Shown: positions 1 to 11,164 of the stretch, in pieces
Numbering within the stretch: the stretch's first letter is position 1
Layout: each line of letters begins with the position of its first letter
NCBI GenBank assembly: GCA_946122785.1
Contig: CAMGYJ010000010.1
Span: 13,305,467 to 13,369,466, forward strand
Source: Linum tenue
Lineage: Eukaryota > Streptophyta > Magnoliopsida > Malpighiales > Linaceae
Reading direction: 5' to 3'
Length of the DNA stretch: 64,000 nucleotides
Program-made: the position numbers and the translations under genes
The notes under the pieces: model-generated
The model's database searches: none
The model's input: only the letters and a program-made list of their open reading frames with translations
What the model was told of the DNA's origin: nothing

Positions 1-1095
1 GAGCCAGAGGATCGAGCTCCAAAGCCACAACCAGTAGTGGCTGAATATAAGCCTAAGCTCCCTTTTCCCACCAGGATTTACAAAGACAGGCTAGAGGCAG
101 AGTTCGGCAACTTCTCGTCCATGCTTAGGAAGCTGCATGTTCAAGTGCCCTTCATGGAGGCACTATCTCTGATGCCTAAGTACGCGAAGTTCCTGAAGGA
201 GCTCCTCTCGAAGAAGCGGAGGCTTAGCGAGCTGGCCACTGTGGAGCTCAGTGAGGAGTGCTCGACCATTCTGCAGAACAAGCTTCTGCAGAAGAAAAAG
301 GACCCAGGTAGTTTTACTATCCCGTGCTCTATAGGTAAATTGCATGTAGTGAGGTCCTTGGCGGATCTAGGTGCTAGTATTGATGTGATACCGTATAAAT
401 TGTTCAAGAAACTAGGCCCAGGTGAACCCAGTGAAACTAGGATGAGTATTCAACTAGCTGACCGATCCATAGTTCATCCTAGGGGCATAGTGGAAGACCA
501 TCTGGTAAAGGTTGGCAGATTCTTTTATCCTGTGGATTTTGTTTTCTTGGATATCAATGAAGACACAGAAGTGCCCCTTATACTAGGAAGGCCTTTCCTG
601 GCCACCGCCAAGGCTCTCATAGATGTACATGATGGGACCTTAGTCTTGAGGGATGGCGAAGATCGAATAACATTTTCAATTGCTAATACTCTCCCTGCTT
701 CATCGCCTTTGCATGCTGTTTATCACCAGGAGCACGAGTATGTCGTGTATCCTTCTGTGCTTCCCATTTTTTAGGATCCCCCTCCCATATTTTCGCCGTC
801 ATTCCCGTCCACTCCGTTACCCAAAGAAAAGATCAAGGAGGAGTGGCGGTCGAAACTGCAGGTAGGCAAGCCTACTCAAAAGAAAGTCGGAGACCACTAT
901 GAGCTGGTCCCGCCTCCTGAGCCTCGACCGCCTTGGCCATCTGAGTATTCACTCGCTTGCATCCTGCCGGATGGCCAGGTCGAGTTGAAGAGTGCCGGTG
1001 ATCACACCCGTCGTGTGCATGGCCACCATCTGAAGCTGTACCTCAAGAGCGATGTAGATCCGCTCTTGGAGGCACCTGTTCCTACACCTCTCTGA
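1..1095 (+). pseudogene. Athila-like gag C-terminus / aspartic protease joined to an integrase-like tail
   Basis: Frame 1 is open from the window edge. It encodes the C-terminal gag linker, then a retropepsin-like domain with the LADLGAS core (D-L-G at the catalytic position) and the second conserved block PLILGRPFLATA. A TAG at 772-774 interrupts the frame where element I has CAG; beyond it the same frame stays open to the TGA at 1093-1095. The continuation is a proline-rich linker and then a segment ending HGHHLKLYL. This resembles the integrase C-terminus of element IV, which ends [11 protein letters not shown], RNase H and the integrase core are absent between protease and tail. Element I has the same architecture, so the join is inherited and not a local deletion. 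The protease would process Gag; one nonsense codon makes this copy a pseudogene. Confidence 0.85.
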
Positions 1096-1111
1096 GCATC
1101 CACCCTACTAG

Positions 1112-1160
1112 CGTCCAGCTAAAAGACGGTAAAGAAGAGCTTGTGGGGAGGCAACCCCAC
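1112..1160 (+). other. Post-stop tandem hairpins (AGGCAA loop)
   Basis: Two small hairpins follow the stop codon. CGTC at 1112-1115 pairs with GACG at 1125-1128. GTGGGG at 1143-1148 pairs with CCCCAC at 1155-1160 around the hexaloop AGGCAA. The second recurs in elements I, II and IV, and in II both arms have changed together. Confidence 0.6.
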
Positions 1161-1347
1161 CAAGGTTTGTTTTTCTTTCGTTTGTTTTTCGGTTTGTCCA
1201 CGTGGAACTATGGTTTCTATCACCCAGTGTGTTTTGATGACTCTAGACCTGCTGACTGGTCCCATTTCCAGTCCCCCGACAGTTTATTTTCCCGGTAACA
1301 TCGTTTCCCCTTATCTTTCCCTCAGCTCCATTGAGGGCAATGTCGTG

Positions 1348-1452
1348 CTTAAGTGTGGGGGGAGGGGGTGTTTATCTATTTTTGACTGCTAGATGAGTTT
1401 GTGTGCTTGGAGCCTAGTCCACTATCCAATTTGATGAATTGAGGGCTCCAAG
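1348..1452 (+). other. Internal purine tract plus bipartite hairpin
   Basis: CTTAAGTGTGGGGGG at 1348-1362 repeats the sequence of the true polypurine tract about 1.1 kb upstream of it. Downstream, CTTGGAGCC (1406-1414) pairs perfectly with GGCTCCAAG (1444-1452), enclosing a second inverted repeat CAATT/AATTG. The arrangement recurs at 18461-18566, 25958-26058 and 46201-46297. Confidence 0.6.
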
Positions 1453-2071
1453 TACTGTTCCCTGCAAAATCCTGCTCAGTATGCTTTGAATTGACACTCT
1501 TTATAGTGGTATGCAACCTAGAGAGGTAGTTGTAGCACTATGGAGGATGTTGATGTATAAGATTTTTCCTATCTGTCTCTCTGCTGTGCCGGTTGATTTT
1601 GTGAACTAGTGGATTTAGGACCATTGATTCATGTGGTATTGATGACTACTCTTATGTTGTGTTGTGGACTCTTGTATCGAAAAAGGGTGCTCAAGTGTGA
1701 AATCAAAAAGCAGTTGGTCCTCCATGTAAAAAATTTGAAATTCTAAGAAATGGGGTAAGCCCAACGTGTGTGGCACCGTTCATTGCACAAAATCGGGTTT
1801 TGGAAGAGATTTTAGTGATCCTTGGTGGGGTAGGCCTACAAGGTGAAGGTAAGTTGTCTCTAGTACAAGTAAAATTTCCACCCGTTGAACGGTTTGCCTA
1901 CTTGAGGATATGTTTTTAAGGGCACGGATAGAGCTTCCGACCCCCCTTAATTTCATTGATCCTCCACACGAAGCGAGGAATAGGAGTTAAAAGAAGTATT
2001 CTGGCAAGTGACATATGTACAAAAATTGCTCTTGCTCACCTAATAAGGGCAGACCACGCATACAAACTGCA

Positions 2072-2140
2072 GTTGGAACCACAAAAAAAAAAAAAAAGAA
2101 AAAAAAAAAAGAAACAAATAGTAAGAAGAAGGGGTTCCAC
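2072..2140 (+). other. A-rich-loop hairpin
   Basis: TGGAACC near 2074-2080 is complementary to GGTTCCA near 2133-2139 across an almost pure A loop. The same position in other families has a different stem around a similar A-rich loop. Confidence 0.45.
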
Positions 2141-2411
2141 CAAGTGAAATGAAATGAAAGAGCACCCGGTACAATGAGTCCTGGGTTGTTGAATTGTGTG
2201 AGTCTCCTTATCCATGAATTGACTATCTTAGTTCCACTGCTTCTCATGATCCTGCCTTGAGTCTAGTACTCGCATTGAGAGAGATAGGGGGCGTCTTAGA
2301 AGACCAGTTGACCTTGTAAGTTGCTAGATGATCTAGAAAATCCTCTACCGACGATCGGGGGTGCATGTTGCTATAGTGGTCTGGAGAGTTGCATTGGTTT
2401 GAGTCAGGTTT

Positions 2412-2448
2412 GTTTGGGGACAAGCAAATGGTTAAGTGTGGGGGAATT
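2412..2448 (+). other. Tetraloop hairpin and polypurine tract
   Basis: GTTTG-GGGA-CAAGC at 2412-2425 forms a 5-bp stem (one G-U pair) with a GNRA-type loop. TTAAGTGTGGGGGAA follows at 2432-2446, directly before the LTR at 2449. A purine tract next to the 3' LTR is the expected plus-strand primer site. Confidence 0.75.
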
Positions 2449-3518
2449 TGATGACTCGATATTTACACATGTTTTTGTCCACCATTCATGTACCGTTTGA
2501 GTCTCATCTCTCGTGTTTTAGGCCGATTTCACGCTAGGTTGTTCTTGTTTGTGATATTTCAGGTCCTAGTACGTGAAAGAAGGTTTGGGCACAAGTTCGG
2601 GGTCGATTAGACGAAGTTGGGACGTTTGACGAAAAGCTGGAAATTCCACACGGCCGTGTGACTTGGCCGTGTGGCACCACTTTGCACGGGCAAATCGCAC
2701 TGGCCATGTATAGGACCCCTTGTGGCCGTGTGAAAAGTCCAGGGAGCTCACACGGGCACGCCTAAAATTCCACACGGCCGTGTGGTTTTGGCCGTGTAGC
2801 GTAACTGAAGCCACTTAAGTGAAACGCGACGTTTTGCACTTCCACACGGGCATCTGAGGATTTCACACTGGCCGTGTGGTCGGGCAGAACTGGTTTTTAA
2901 CCCAATTTCGAGTCTTTTGAAGGGGAATCGACTTTTTGGAGCAAAAACAGAGCCCTAGAGAGAGAAAGTGCGAAGAACATTCCCTAAGAGTGGTTTTGGA
3001 GCTGGGTTTCATCAATCAAGCTTGGAAATCATCCTTGGAGTGAAGATCATCATCCCAGAGCAGATTCTTCCCATTGTTATGAGTATGACTGCTTTGTATT
3101 ATGTTTCCCTCTCTCTCTCTCTATGGAGTAGAACTTTCTCTCACTTGGGTATGAAGAACCCTAGTTCCATGTGTTAGGGATCTTGATTGTAATGACTTGG
3201 GATTGTTATATTGTTTGATTTTAATCGAATGATGCATGATTCATTGAATCAATTGAAGTCTGATCATCTTTTCTTGATTTCTGCTGCAACCTGAGATAGA
3301 TAGAATCTGATTAGGTTGTTAGAGCTTCATCATTCGGTAGTGGTAGATTGGTTATACGAGAGTTAATCAAACTACTGCTTTGTACTGGAACCCAATTCCA
3401 GTAGTGGAGTTCTGTGCTTATCGCCTCAGTAGTCTATCCCGGTGAAGGTTAGTCGCCTGCCTGAGAGGGATTGGTCAGCTTAAGAGATTCCAATCTACTG
3501 TCGGATCTTCCGCAGTTT
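2449..3518 (+). repeat. Element A 3' LTR, truncated
   Basis: It begins TGATGACTCG directly after the polypurine tract. Palindrome CCACACGGCCGTGTGG and its half-sites are scattered over about 2649-2880, followed by TTTTTAACCC near 2896 as a possible TATA-like element. The rest matches the LTR leader of element II, including the CCCTAGAGAGAGAAAG block, up to about 3518. A donor-like GGTATG lies at 3148. Confidence 0.8.
2649..2880 (+). promoter_or_regulatory. Palindrome array in LTR A (CACACGGCCGTGTG type)
   Basis: Full and half copies of CCACACGGCCGTGTGG, with spacer motifs such as CACGGGCA, lie upstream of the TATA-like TTTTTAA. The palindrome type is the one used by element IV. Element A has no internal second array, and also no env-position ORF. 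Confidence 0.6.
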
Positions 3519-3964
3519 ACAGGGATTCTTGGTCTGCTAATGTGGCTGTGGCATGTGGTTTCTCCAAACAGAGAAATGGTTATATTGCAGGGTTAATTTG
3601 GTACTTCCTAGTGGCTTATATCTGGAATGAGAGGTGCAGGCGGAAGCATGGAGAATCCCCCGTTCAGCTGCTAAATTGCAGGGGTTAATCAAGAGTGATC
3701 TGCTGGTTGTAGGAACAACTAGGTGCATTCTAGATGAGCTAGCACGTTTTGGCATCTCTTGATGCTTTGTTTCTTTTGTTCTGTTAAGTAGTAATGTTGT
3801 GCGTTATGCCAACAGTAGTAGTCATGGCCAACAGTAGAGAATAGTTGAGAGTTTTGGTTCTCTGGGTATCTTTGGGTTACCCATTTCGTTGTATCTGGTT
3901 CTCCTAGCATCTTGCTAGTTTTTTATTAATAAGATGCGGGCAACTGTTTCAACGGGGAAAAAAA
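3519..3964 (+). mobile_element. 5'-truncated LINE, 3' end only
   Basis: Translation from about 3537 gives a C-terminal ORF2 segment containing VAYIWNERCRRKHGE, which matches the IWxERNxRxH signature near the end of plant L1-type ORF2 proteins. One frame change is needed before the stop near 3760. About 180 bases of non-coding sequence follow, ending in an A run at 3957-3964. A 3' fragment with a poly(A) tail is usual for LINEs, whose reverse transcription often stops early. Flanking target duplications were not found. Confidence 0.65.
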
Positions 3965-4057
3965 ATTTAAATTTTATGTGTGTTTTGGTTTACCAAAAAA
4001 TATATTTTTAGGAGCGTGCATTTGTAGTTTGTTTGATTTGATTCGCCCCATTCTTAA
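3965..4057. other. AT-rich spacer
   Basis: No gene or repeat is recognisable between the LINE tail and the Helitron-like element. Confidence 0.5.
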
Positions 4058-4489
4058 TCTATATTATCAAAATTATATGCAATTTTAATTAAATTATTTG
4101 CTATATTATTTTCTTTATATAATATATTAGCTATAATAATGTTGTATATAGGTAAAAATCCTGAATTTTTGAATAATCTTACTACAATTATCGTGTCATA
4201 TATAGTTTTCTTCTCGATTTGTTAATGAAGAAAATAATTGTTTCTTGTGTTTTGCCTTCAAAGTACATACCCATTATATCGACCTGTCACGACCCGTGCC
4301 CCGTAACAAAATACCCGACATGTCATGAGACTTATATGGGAAACTCTTACACCATGACTTTAAATATGTAATTAGATTTAGTTTAGCATTGTCTTAGTTT
4401 TTTATATATAGAAATTGCAATGGAGCAGGTTAATAGAATTAGAAATATACATAATTCCCCGCAACAAAATGCGGGGCGGGTACAACTAG
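4058..4489 (+). mobile_element. Putative non-autonomous Helitron
   Basis: The right end has the expected Helitron signature. CCCCGC and GCGGGG form a hairpin at about 4457-4476, roughly ten bases before a terminal CTAG at 4486-4489. The next base is T (4490). The left end TCTATATTATCAAAA begins at 4058 after an A (4057), which fits insertion between A and T without target duplication. There is no Rep/helicase coding capacity in 432 bp. The left boundary is less certain than the right. Confidence 0.5.
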
Positions 4490-5313
4490 TATTTATTTAT
4501 ACTATAATAGTATGAAAATTAAAAAGTAATTTCTATCTTGGAACAAAAATACACATAAATAATCATCTTTTTGTCAATTAACCAAAATGTAAATATGGAA
4601 ACAAAGAGTGACGACATATATCGTGTTTGCTTAAACTGAAAATATGTAAACAAATCTTATCAAGTAGATTTTCTACTCTTTTTTACTAAAACTTAAGAAT
4701 AAGTTACATTTGATGAAAAATATAACAAACACACATAGAATTTTATTTTTTATTAAAATATAACAATGGAAATAAAAAAAATAAGTGCTTGACAATCAAT
4801 CGACTTTGAAAAATGAATTATATTAATTTATATTTTTTCTTCTATCAAACACTCTCTTCTTCCTAATGTTTACGTCATCAAATAAACAAGTATTATATGC
4901 AAAAAATGTCTTAATATCAACTTGACCGAGCAACACTAGTTATTTCTTAAGAAACTTCTTATTCATTTTGATTAAGTGAAAACATATATTCATGTTCTAC
5001 CTAAACTTCTAAAATAAAGAGGAATCACATGTGCAATACTTTTTCATTGTGGTATAATTTGCATTAGTAATATTTGCTTTAGACCATGTTGATTGATCAA
5101 GTTCTATTGAGGTCCTAAGTGGTATGCTAATTGATTTTCTTTTTGGATCTTGAGTTATTGGTGAGGTTTACAAAACGAAGTTTTCAAAATGACTTAAATA
5201 TGATTGTTGACGAACTTTGATTTCATACCTTATGATGAGACATGAGATACCTTGAAAAAGGAAACGTGTGAAGGTTAATGATGCAACCACGCCCACCGTC
5301 CATGATCTTATTC
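4490..5313. other. AT-rich region without recognisable genes
   Basis: Low-complexity AT-rich sequence; no ORF with a recognisable domain on either strand. It may be decayed retroelement sequence upstream of the Ty3 remnant. Confidence 0.5.
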
Positions 5314-5830
5314 AAGGCTAAATGATTTCTTTACATGGACCTTGGACTAAGGCAAGAATTAGAAGATACAATGAGGGTTTGGGAAAATTCACGATGGGTC
5401 AAAATGGCTCTCAAGCAAAATATTGATGATCCAATGCTTCTCAAAAGGAAGTTTCAATTATTCAAAGTCATTCTTAAATATTCAAGCCCAATTCAAAGTT
5501 TATGTTGCAGAATATTTTTCTTATTTTGAAGTCTGATTCGTTGAAAGATCCATTGGACAATTTGATGCAAGTCCAACAAGATATTGATGAAGTTACAAGG
5601 CCTCAAGCCCCAAATTACTTCAAACACAAGTCACCAAATTCAACCTACATGTCTTCCAAATGAATATGGATGCATTTCATCAAAAGGAAGAAGATGCCTT
5701 AATGAAAGATGTTATTTTTCTCTTATCAAAAGAGTGACATCTTTGTTGGATACCTTAGTAAGATGCTCTTTTGGTCAAAAGAGTATTCCATACACCAATG
5801 TAGAAGTAAAAAGAGTGCTATAGTGGACAA
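5314..5830 (+). pseudogene. Degenerate Ty3/gypsy polyprotein C-terminus
   Basis: Conceptual translation from about 5333 includes HGPWTKARIRRYNEG. This resembles the GPxTRxRxK-type motif often found C-terminal to integrase in plant Ty3/gypsy polyproteins. The rest is interrupted by stops and frame changes. Two short open stretches (5335-5529, 5584-5823) are out of frame with the motif and are not thought to be genes. Its position just before an LTR-like repeat supports a retroelement 3' coding end. Confidence is limited because only one short motif is recognisable. Confidence 0.35.
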
Positions 5831-5900
5831 CCACACCCTTAAGTATTATTATTTGTTATGAGTATGTTTTCAATATATTGATTTGTAACCTCCATAAATA

Positions 5901-6200
5901 CAGGGAGTTATGCGCTACAAGTTACATAACCTATTATAAATGAAAACCCCCAAATTTGAGTGTTCATGATTGAAACTTTTTTTTCTTCTTGGTCCGTTCG
6001 TGGAATCGAACTGCTAGAAGATCGTGATGTTATCAACTAGTTCATCATCTTAGTTGTGGAGTCACTTTTTATATCTGATCCCTAGCTTTGCAATATTTAG
6101 GTGCCAGGATTAATCCGCCTTTTTCTAGTCATTTGCTTATCAATCTTTGTTGCGTATTCTGATTGCGTAAGTCTAAGAGTTGGAGCCTCAGCTTATATCA
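5901..6200 (+). repeat. Old Ty3 LTR-like direct repeat, copy 1
   Basis: This segment is repeated in diverged form at 6325-6629. Shared blocks include GATCGTGATGTTATCAACT and GTTGTGGAGTCACTT. It ends CTTATATCA, but the sequence after it is not an intact primer binding site, unlike copy 2. Confidence 0.6.
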
Positions 6201-6324
6201 GTTAGAGAAATCTTTGTTTCATCATGTTTCATCAACCATTGACCTAGAAATTGATCAAATAAAGGTTGACAATTTTCATTTAATAGGTAAATATTTTATT
6301 ACCAAAGAAAAGCCCAAAAAATAA

Positions 6325-6629
6325 ACAGAGGGAGTTATGCCTACAGGTTACATAACCTATTACCAAAGAAAATCCCAAAAATTGAGTGTTCATTCTTAAA
6401 AATCCTTTCTTCTTCTTGGTCTGTTTGTGGAATCGAACCTTCTAGAAGATCGTGATGTTATCAACTAGTTCATCACCCTAGTTGTGGAGTCACTTCGTCT
6501 CTCTGATCCCTAGCTTTTCAATGGTTAGGTGGATGGATTATTCTATTGTTTGGACAATCTTTTGTTGATCGATCTTTGCTGCATATTATAATTGCATACG
6601 TGCAGGAGTTGGAGCCCCGACTTACATCA
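6325..6629 (+). repeat. Old Ty3 LTR-like direct repeat, copy 2
   Basis: Diverged copy of 5901-6200, ending CTTACATCA two bases before a tRNA-iMet-type primer binding site. The LTR-like repeat, primer site and later gag (from about 51030) can be read as one element split by element VII. Confidence 0.6.
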
Positions 6630-6631
6630 AG

Positions 6632-6643
6632 TGGTATCAGAGC
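6632..6643 (+). other. Primer binding site, tRNA-iMet type
   Basis: TGGTATCAGAGC, complementary to the 3' end of initiator tRNA-Met, two bases after the LTR end. Confidence 0.75.
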
Positions 6644-6670
6644 TTCGGTTCAAATCAGAGGCATGCGTAT

Positions 6671-8030
6671 TGATAACACTGTGTTTACACATGATTTTTA
6701 CAACATTTATTAATCGTTTAGCTTTACATTTGGTTACTTTGTGGACCCTTTTAAGCTAGGTACTGCTTGTTGTTGATTTTTCAGGCCCTAGTACGTGAAT
6801 GAAGGCTTAGGAGCAAGTAAGGGTACAACTGGAGAGCATTATGGACTCGAAGGACAAAGCATCAAAATTCACGGTTTGGGAGCAAATCCACAACCATGGA
6901 ATCGACGTTTGGACCGTGATTCTGAGCAGGGATATTCCCCAGTCATTTTTCTTCATTCCACGACCAGGGAATTTCAGTGACCAACCGTGGATTTTTGCTA
7001 AGGGCCACTTATGTTCGACGCGTCGTTTTGGAATTCCACGGTCTAGAGTCCATTTCCACGACCTTGGATTCCAATTGTGGACTTCAACCACGAGGCTATT
7101 AAGGTGAAACTCATGTTTTAGCCACATATCTAGTTTTGCAAGTTCTCAAACAGCTAGACAGAACCCTAGAGAGAGAAAGTGATGAATAACAACCCTGGGA
7201 AAGGATTGGAGCGATCTATGGACATTGGAGCTCGATCTTTCACCCCCAGAGTGCCAATTCTATCCTAGAGCAGATTGTCCTCCCTCACAAGATGATTTCT
7301 CCTTCAAGCCTTGTGTTTTCTCTTCTCTCCATGTAGTAAACTCTCTTATGATCTAGGTATGAAGAATCCTAGTCGTGCATGTGAGGAATGGTTGTATGAA
7401 CTCGGTTTTGTGGATGATTGACGTGATATATTCAATTGAGGCACTATTCAAAATTTCATGAGTCCAGATCAGATTCTTTTGATTCTGCTTTAACCTAGAA
7501 CGATTGTCTCTGCATAGGTTAATAAAGCAACCTTAATTAGAAATAGTGAATCGATTACTTTACTCGAGGAATCGATTCACTGCTCTATACTGGAATTGAA
7601 ACCAGTAGTAGAAGTTTGGTGTGTTAGTGCCTCAGTTAGATTATTCCGGTGGAGGTTAGTCGCCAGCCGGGCATTCGAACCGAGAGGGTCTGGTATTATT
7701 TAGATGTGATTCCAGACTTGTCAAGAACTTTTCGCAGTATTTCTGTCAATTGAAATGAACTTGGGAAATTAAAATCTGAACTAATTGCAGACTAGGGGGA
7801 CACATACATGGGTGATCTTTCTCATACTTGGAATCATAACATTTACTGCTTTATGTTTTGCTTTGCTTTTGAACACTTCACTCTAACTCAATCGCTAAAT
7901 AATAGATTTGAATGGAGTAACCAATAGACCTTGGACCCGGGTTGAAAAATAGAACCTGAACCCCTATATTGCATGCCTAGACTGCGATTACACTTGGTCG
8001 TAGTTTGTTTGTGTTTGTTTTAGTGAGGCA
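6671..8030 (+). repeat. Element VII 5' LTR
   Basis: It runs from TGATAACACT to TAGTGAGGCA, 1360 bp. Half-palindromes of the type CCACGGTC/GACCGTGG lie over about 6870-7075, followed by GGCTATTAAGG as a possible TATA-like element. A donor-like AGGTATGAAG lies near 7356. The same palindrome type occurs in the post-pol region of this element at 49840-50050. Confidence 0.8.
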
Positions 8031-8036
8031 AGTTTT

Positions 8037-8054
8037 TGGCGCCGTTGTAGGGAA
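8037..8054 (+). other. Primer binding site of element VII, tRNA-Asp type, mutated
   Basis: TGGCGCCGTTGTAGGGAA differs at its 3' half from the intact TGGCGCCGTTGCCGGGGA seen in elements II and IV. Confidence 0.75.
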
Positions 8055-8099
8055 CGACTAGGTGATTGCAAACTAGTGAGTACCCTCGGGAGCATCTAC

Positions 8100-8936
8100 A
8101 ATGATTCTACGACCTGATCGATGGGATCAAGCTTAACGGAATCCCTCAAGGAGCAATTTGACTATGCTACTTCCCCTTCTCTCTGGAGGGACTAGCTAAT
8201 ACATGGTTGGAGACTCGTGCCCCAAGATCGATTACCACATGGACCGCCTTAGCCGAAAAAATTTCGAACCGCTACCATAACCATCGAAGATAGCGAATCT
8301 GCTGAAGGAAATATCAATTTTGCTTAGGATGAAGATGAAAACCTCCGAGATGCATGAGAGAGATACTCCACTCTCTCCCTGAATTGCCCCAATCATGGTT
8401 TCAATGATGTCTTCAAAGTGAGTTATTTCTATCGGTCCCTCTTCCCCGAAGACTGACAGCTGATTGATTCAGTCCGCAATGGGAACATGCATACCAAGAC
8501 ACCCCCATACTTGAACTAGCTCTTGGAGGATATGGTAGAGGAGGGGTATGATTGGTAGTCCACAAAGAGATCTCGGCAAGTTTCGGTCGTGGTTTGCATT
8601 CAATGGATACTCTATCATCCGCCTTGTTGGACATGGTTTCTAAGCTTGTTACGGTGATCGACCATACCGGGATGATTACAAGCACAACTAACCATAGGTG
8701 ATGTACTGCCAGTGGTGCGAGAGCACCAATCACACGATGGAGGAGTGTCGGGCGATGAGGAGTCGAACTCACCTCAGGAGTAGCTGGACTTCATCAGCAA
8801 TGCCAGACGCATAGACCCATATAGCAAAACCTACAATGAGACGTGGTGCTAGCACCCGAACTACTCCTGGAATTGTACCAGAAATCCTAAGCCACCAGGC
8901 TTCCAGAGAAAGCCATACCTAAAACTCGCAGAATTC
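8100..8936 (+). pseudogene. Element VII gag fragment
   Basis: Translation in several frames gives pieces of Athila-type Gag: a capsid-like stretch (KLNGIPQGAI, LANTWLETRAP), then YCQWCESTNHTMEECRAMR. The latter is a CCHC-like zinc knuckle (C-x2-C-x4-H-x4-C) that would bind RNA. At least six stops or frame changes interrupt it. Homology to the gag of elements I and IV continues into the PYSKTYNE-like region and stops near 8936, where the gag of a different family (element III) starts in the middle of its own ORF. The junction is therefore a deletion or recombination point and not a clean insertion. Confidence 0.7.
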
Positions 8937-10777
8937 AAAATAATGCCCACTTTCATGGGCTTGCCAATGAATCACTACAAGAGCGTTTCCAAAGGTTTCT
9001 TGAGCTTGTGGGAAGCTTAAAGATAAATGGCATCCCTGAGGAGGCATTGCGATTGAGGCTCTTCCCCTATTCTTTGGCAGGGAAGGCTCTCCGATGGCTC
9101 AACAACCATCCAGCTCTATCCATCACCTCTTGAGATTATTTACTCAACAAGTTCATGAACCGATATTGTCCTCCTTTCAAGACGGCCGAGTGAAGAAAGA
9201 AGATCACTCACTTCGAGAAAGAGAAGGATGAGACATTGAGGGATGCTTGGGAAAGATTCTCCGACTACTTCCTTCAATGCCCTTACCATGGATTTGAGGG
9301 GAAATTTTTTATAGAGACTTTCTATGGAGGTCTCATTCAAGATGACCAGATTCTCATCGACTCTCTTTGCCAAGGGAAGTTGATGAACATGACCCCAGCT
9401 CAAGTGCCCGAGTTGATCGAAGATATGGCTATCAGAGGATATGATTGGGGATTGATAAGAAGTGGGAAGAGAAGCACTGAAAGAGGAGTGTGAAGTGTGG
9501 GAGCAAGTGCTCCACTTGAAGCGAAGCTTGACAAGTTGATCGAGGTGATCCTTGAGGACAAGAAGCAAGGGAATAGAGTGGTGATGTATTGTGATTGGTG
9601 TTCGAGCAATAATCATGAAATTGTGGATTGACAAGCGGTGAAGGAGTTAAGTACCCCCGATGAGTAAGTGAGTTTCATTGCCAATGCCAGAGGGAACAAC
9701 CTTTATAGCAACACCTACAACCCCGGGTGGCACAATCATCCAAACTTTGCTTGGTCTTCCCCTTCCAATCCAAGACATCTCGGTAGCCAAGGTACAACGA
9801 GAAACTATCAACCTCGGCCAACTTTCATCCAACAAAGGCCTCAATTCCAAAAAAAAATTCCAACAACCATACAAAGCACAAGGTGGTCAAGGGTTTCTAC
9901 AACAACAACAAGACAAGTTCTCTAAACTTGAAGACCTTGTAACCACCTTTGTGAGTACAAGCTCTCGGAAGTTCGAGAAGATTGAGAAATTCATGGATGT
10001 GGCAACCTCCAAGTTTACCTCGGTTGAGGTGGGACTCGGAAGCCATCAAACAAGTATCCAAAACTTGGAAGTGCAAATCGGCAATCTTGCCGGGATCCTC
10101 ACCGAGAGACCAAAGGGAGCCCTACCCTCTCAAACCATTACCAACCCCAAGGATCATTCTGGGGTGAATGCAATTCATTTGAGGAGTGGGAAGGTGACTC
10201 CGGAGTTTGTTTCCAAAGAAGTGAATGAGAAATAAGACCCTCTACCCGAGGGTGAAGAAGAGGAAATCACGGGGGAAAAGAGAGGAGTGGCGAGGAGGGC
10301 ATTGCCGACGCCACCACCTAAAGCTCTACCTCAACATTCCCTTCCTAGAAGCAATGGCCCACATGCCAAGGTATTCAAGATACCTCAAGGAGGTTCTCTC
10401 CAATAAGCCAAAGTTCGAAGACCTCGCCAATGTCACCCTAGGCGAGGAGTGCTCAGCCTTCATCTTCAACAGGTTACCCAAGAAGCAACCCGATCCAGGT
10501 AGTTTCACCATACCCTTTTGCATCGGTACTCAGCCTTCATCTTCAACAGGTTACCCAAGAAGCAACCCGATCCAGGTAGTTTCACCATACCCTTTTGCAT
10601 CGGTACTCATCACATAGAAAAATCCTTGGCGGACTTAGGCGCGAGCATAAATGTGATGTCATTTAAGCTTTTTAAGAGGATAGACATAGGTTAACTAAAG
10701 ACTACGAGCCTTAGTGTCATATTGGCCGATCGCTCTGTCATTAGTACTAGGGGCATAGTGGAGGACGTGCTAGTATA
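8937..10777 (+). pseudogene. Element III gag-protease
   Basis: The reading starts at QNNAHFHGLANES, homologous to the capsid region of the other Athila-like Gags. It continues through ALRWLNNHPALSITS and RDAWERFSDYFLQCPYHGF to a zinc-knuckle region (YCDWCSSNNHEIVD, first two cysteines and histidine kept), then a linker with NPGWHNHPNFAWSS and the protease core KSLADLGASINVM. Stops occur near 9132, 9192 and 9630. A 77-bp tandem duplication at 10452-10605 shifts the frame just before the protease core. Homology ends at GIVEDVLV near 10777, where the sequence jumps to post-pol non-coding DNA. The product, when intact, would be the virus-like-particle protein plus processing protease. This copy is dead. 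Confidence 0.75.
10452..10605 (+). repeat. 77-bp tandem duplication in element III gag-protease
   Basis: The unit starting CTCAGCCTTCATCTTC at 10452 recurs identically at 10529. Since 77 is not a multiple of three, the duplication breaks the reading frame. Confidence 0.9.
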
Positions 10778-10956
10778 ACGTCGGTTTATTTTCTTGTCCT
10801 TATTTTCGTTTTTGTGTCGAGTGAAGAGTTCAAGTGGTTGAGTGGTATCCCCGTGCCAGGTTTTTGTGATTGTGCATTTTGAGTTGTGTCATGAATGATA
10901 GTAGGCACGGTGGAGTAGGTTGAGTAAATTTTTTTGGAAGTACCCTGTTTTCATTG

Positions 10957-11150
10957 TTGTTCACGAATAGATTGCTCTGTTCACGGTCTTATTTAACTGT
11001 GAATAGTAAAACACGACCATGAACCAGGGTGCTTCCACGTGTGTCAAACCCATCAAATTGCCCTAGTTCACGGGCGGATTGCAGTGTTCACGATCTTAAC
11101 GACCGTGAGTTGGCAAACGCGTCCGCGAACCTCAGGGTCAACCTATAAAA
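10957..11150 (+). promoter_or_regulatory. Element III internal palindrome array with TATA box
   Basis: Copies and half-sites of GTTCACGG/CCGTGAAC lie between about 10957 and 11115, followed by CCTATAAAAGG at 11142-11152. This palindrome type is also that of the element's own LTR (12900-13120). The env-position ORF expected downstream is deleted here. Confidence 0.6.
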
Positions 11151-11164
11151 GGGTCGTGAACGGT

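Larger units (their letters stand above)
1161..2448 (+). other. Element A non-coding 3' region
   Basis: No supported coding sequence. It contains a purine tract (1348-1369), a bipartite hairpin (1406-1452), an A-rich-loop hairpin (2072-2140) and the tetraloop hairpin with polypurine tract (2412-2448). Short ORFs here are not conserved in the homologous regions of elements I, II and IV. Confidence 0.7.
1..3518 (+). mobile_element. Element A: pol-less Athila-like Ty3 retrotransposon, 3' part
   Basis: The window opens inside the gag-protease ORF of this element. Then come the post-stop hairpins, a purine tract with a bipartite hairpin, an A-rich-loop hairpin, the polypurine tract, and a 3' LTR starting at 2449. 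No RT, RNase H, integrase core or env-position ORF lies between 1095 and 2448. The ORF organisation matches element I. The LTR breaks off near 3518 where LINE sequence begins, and its missing end is not found to the right, so the right end is a rearrangement and not a simple insertion. Confidence 0.85.

Noticed and set aside
6632..6643. tRNA gene
   Set aside because: Only the primer-binding complement of the tRNA 3' end is present, next to an LTR.
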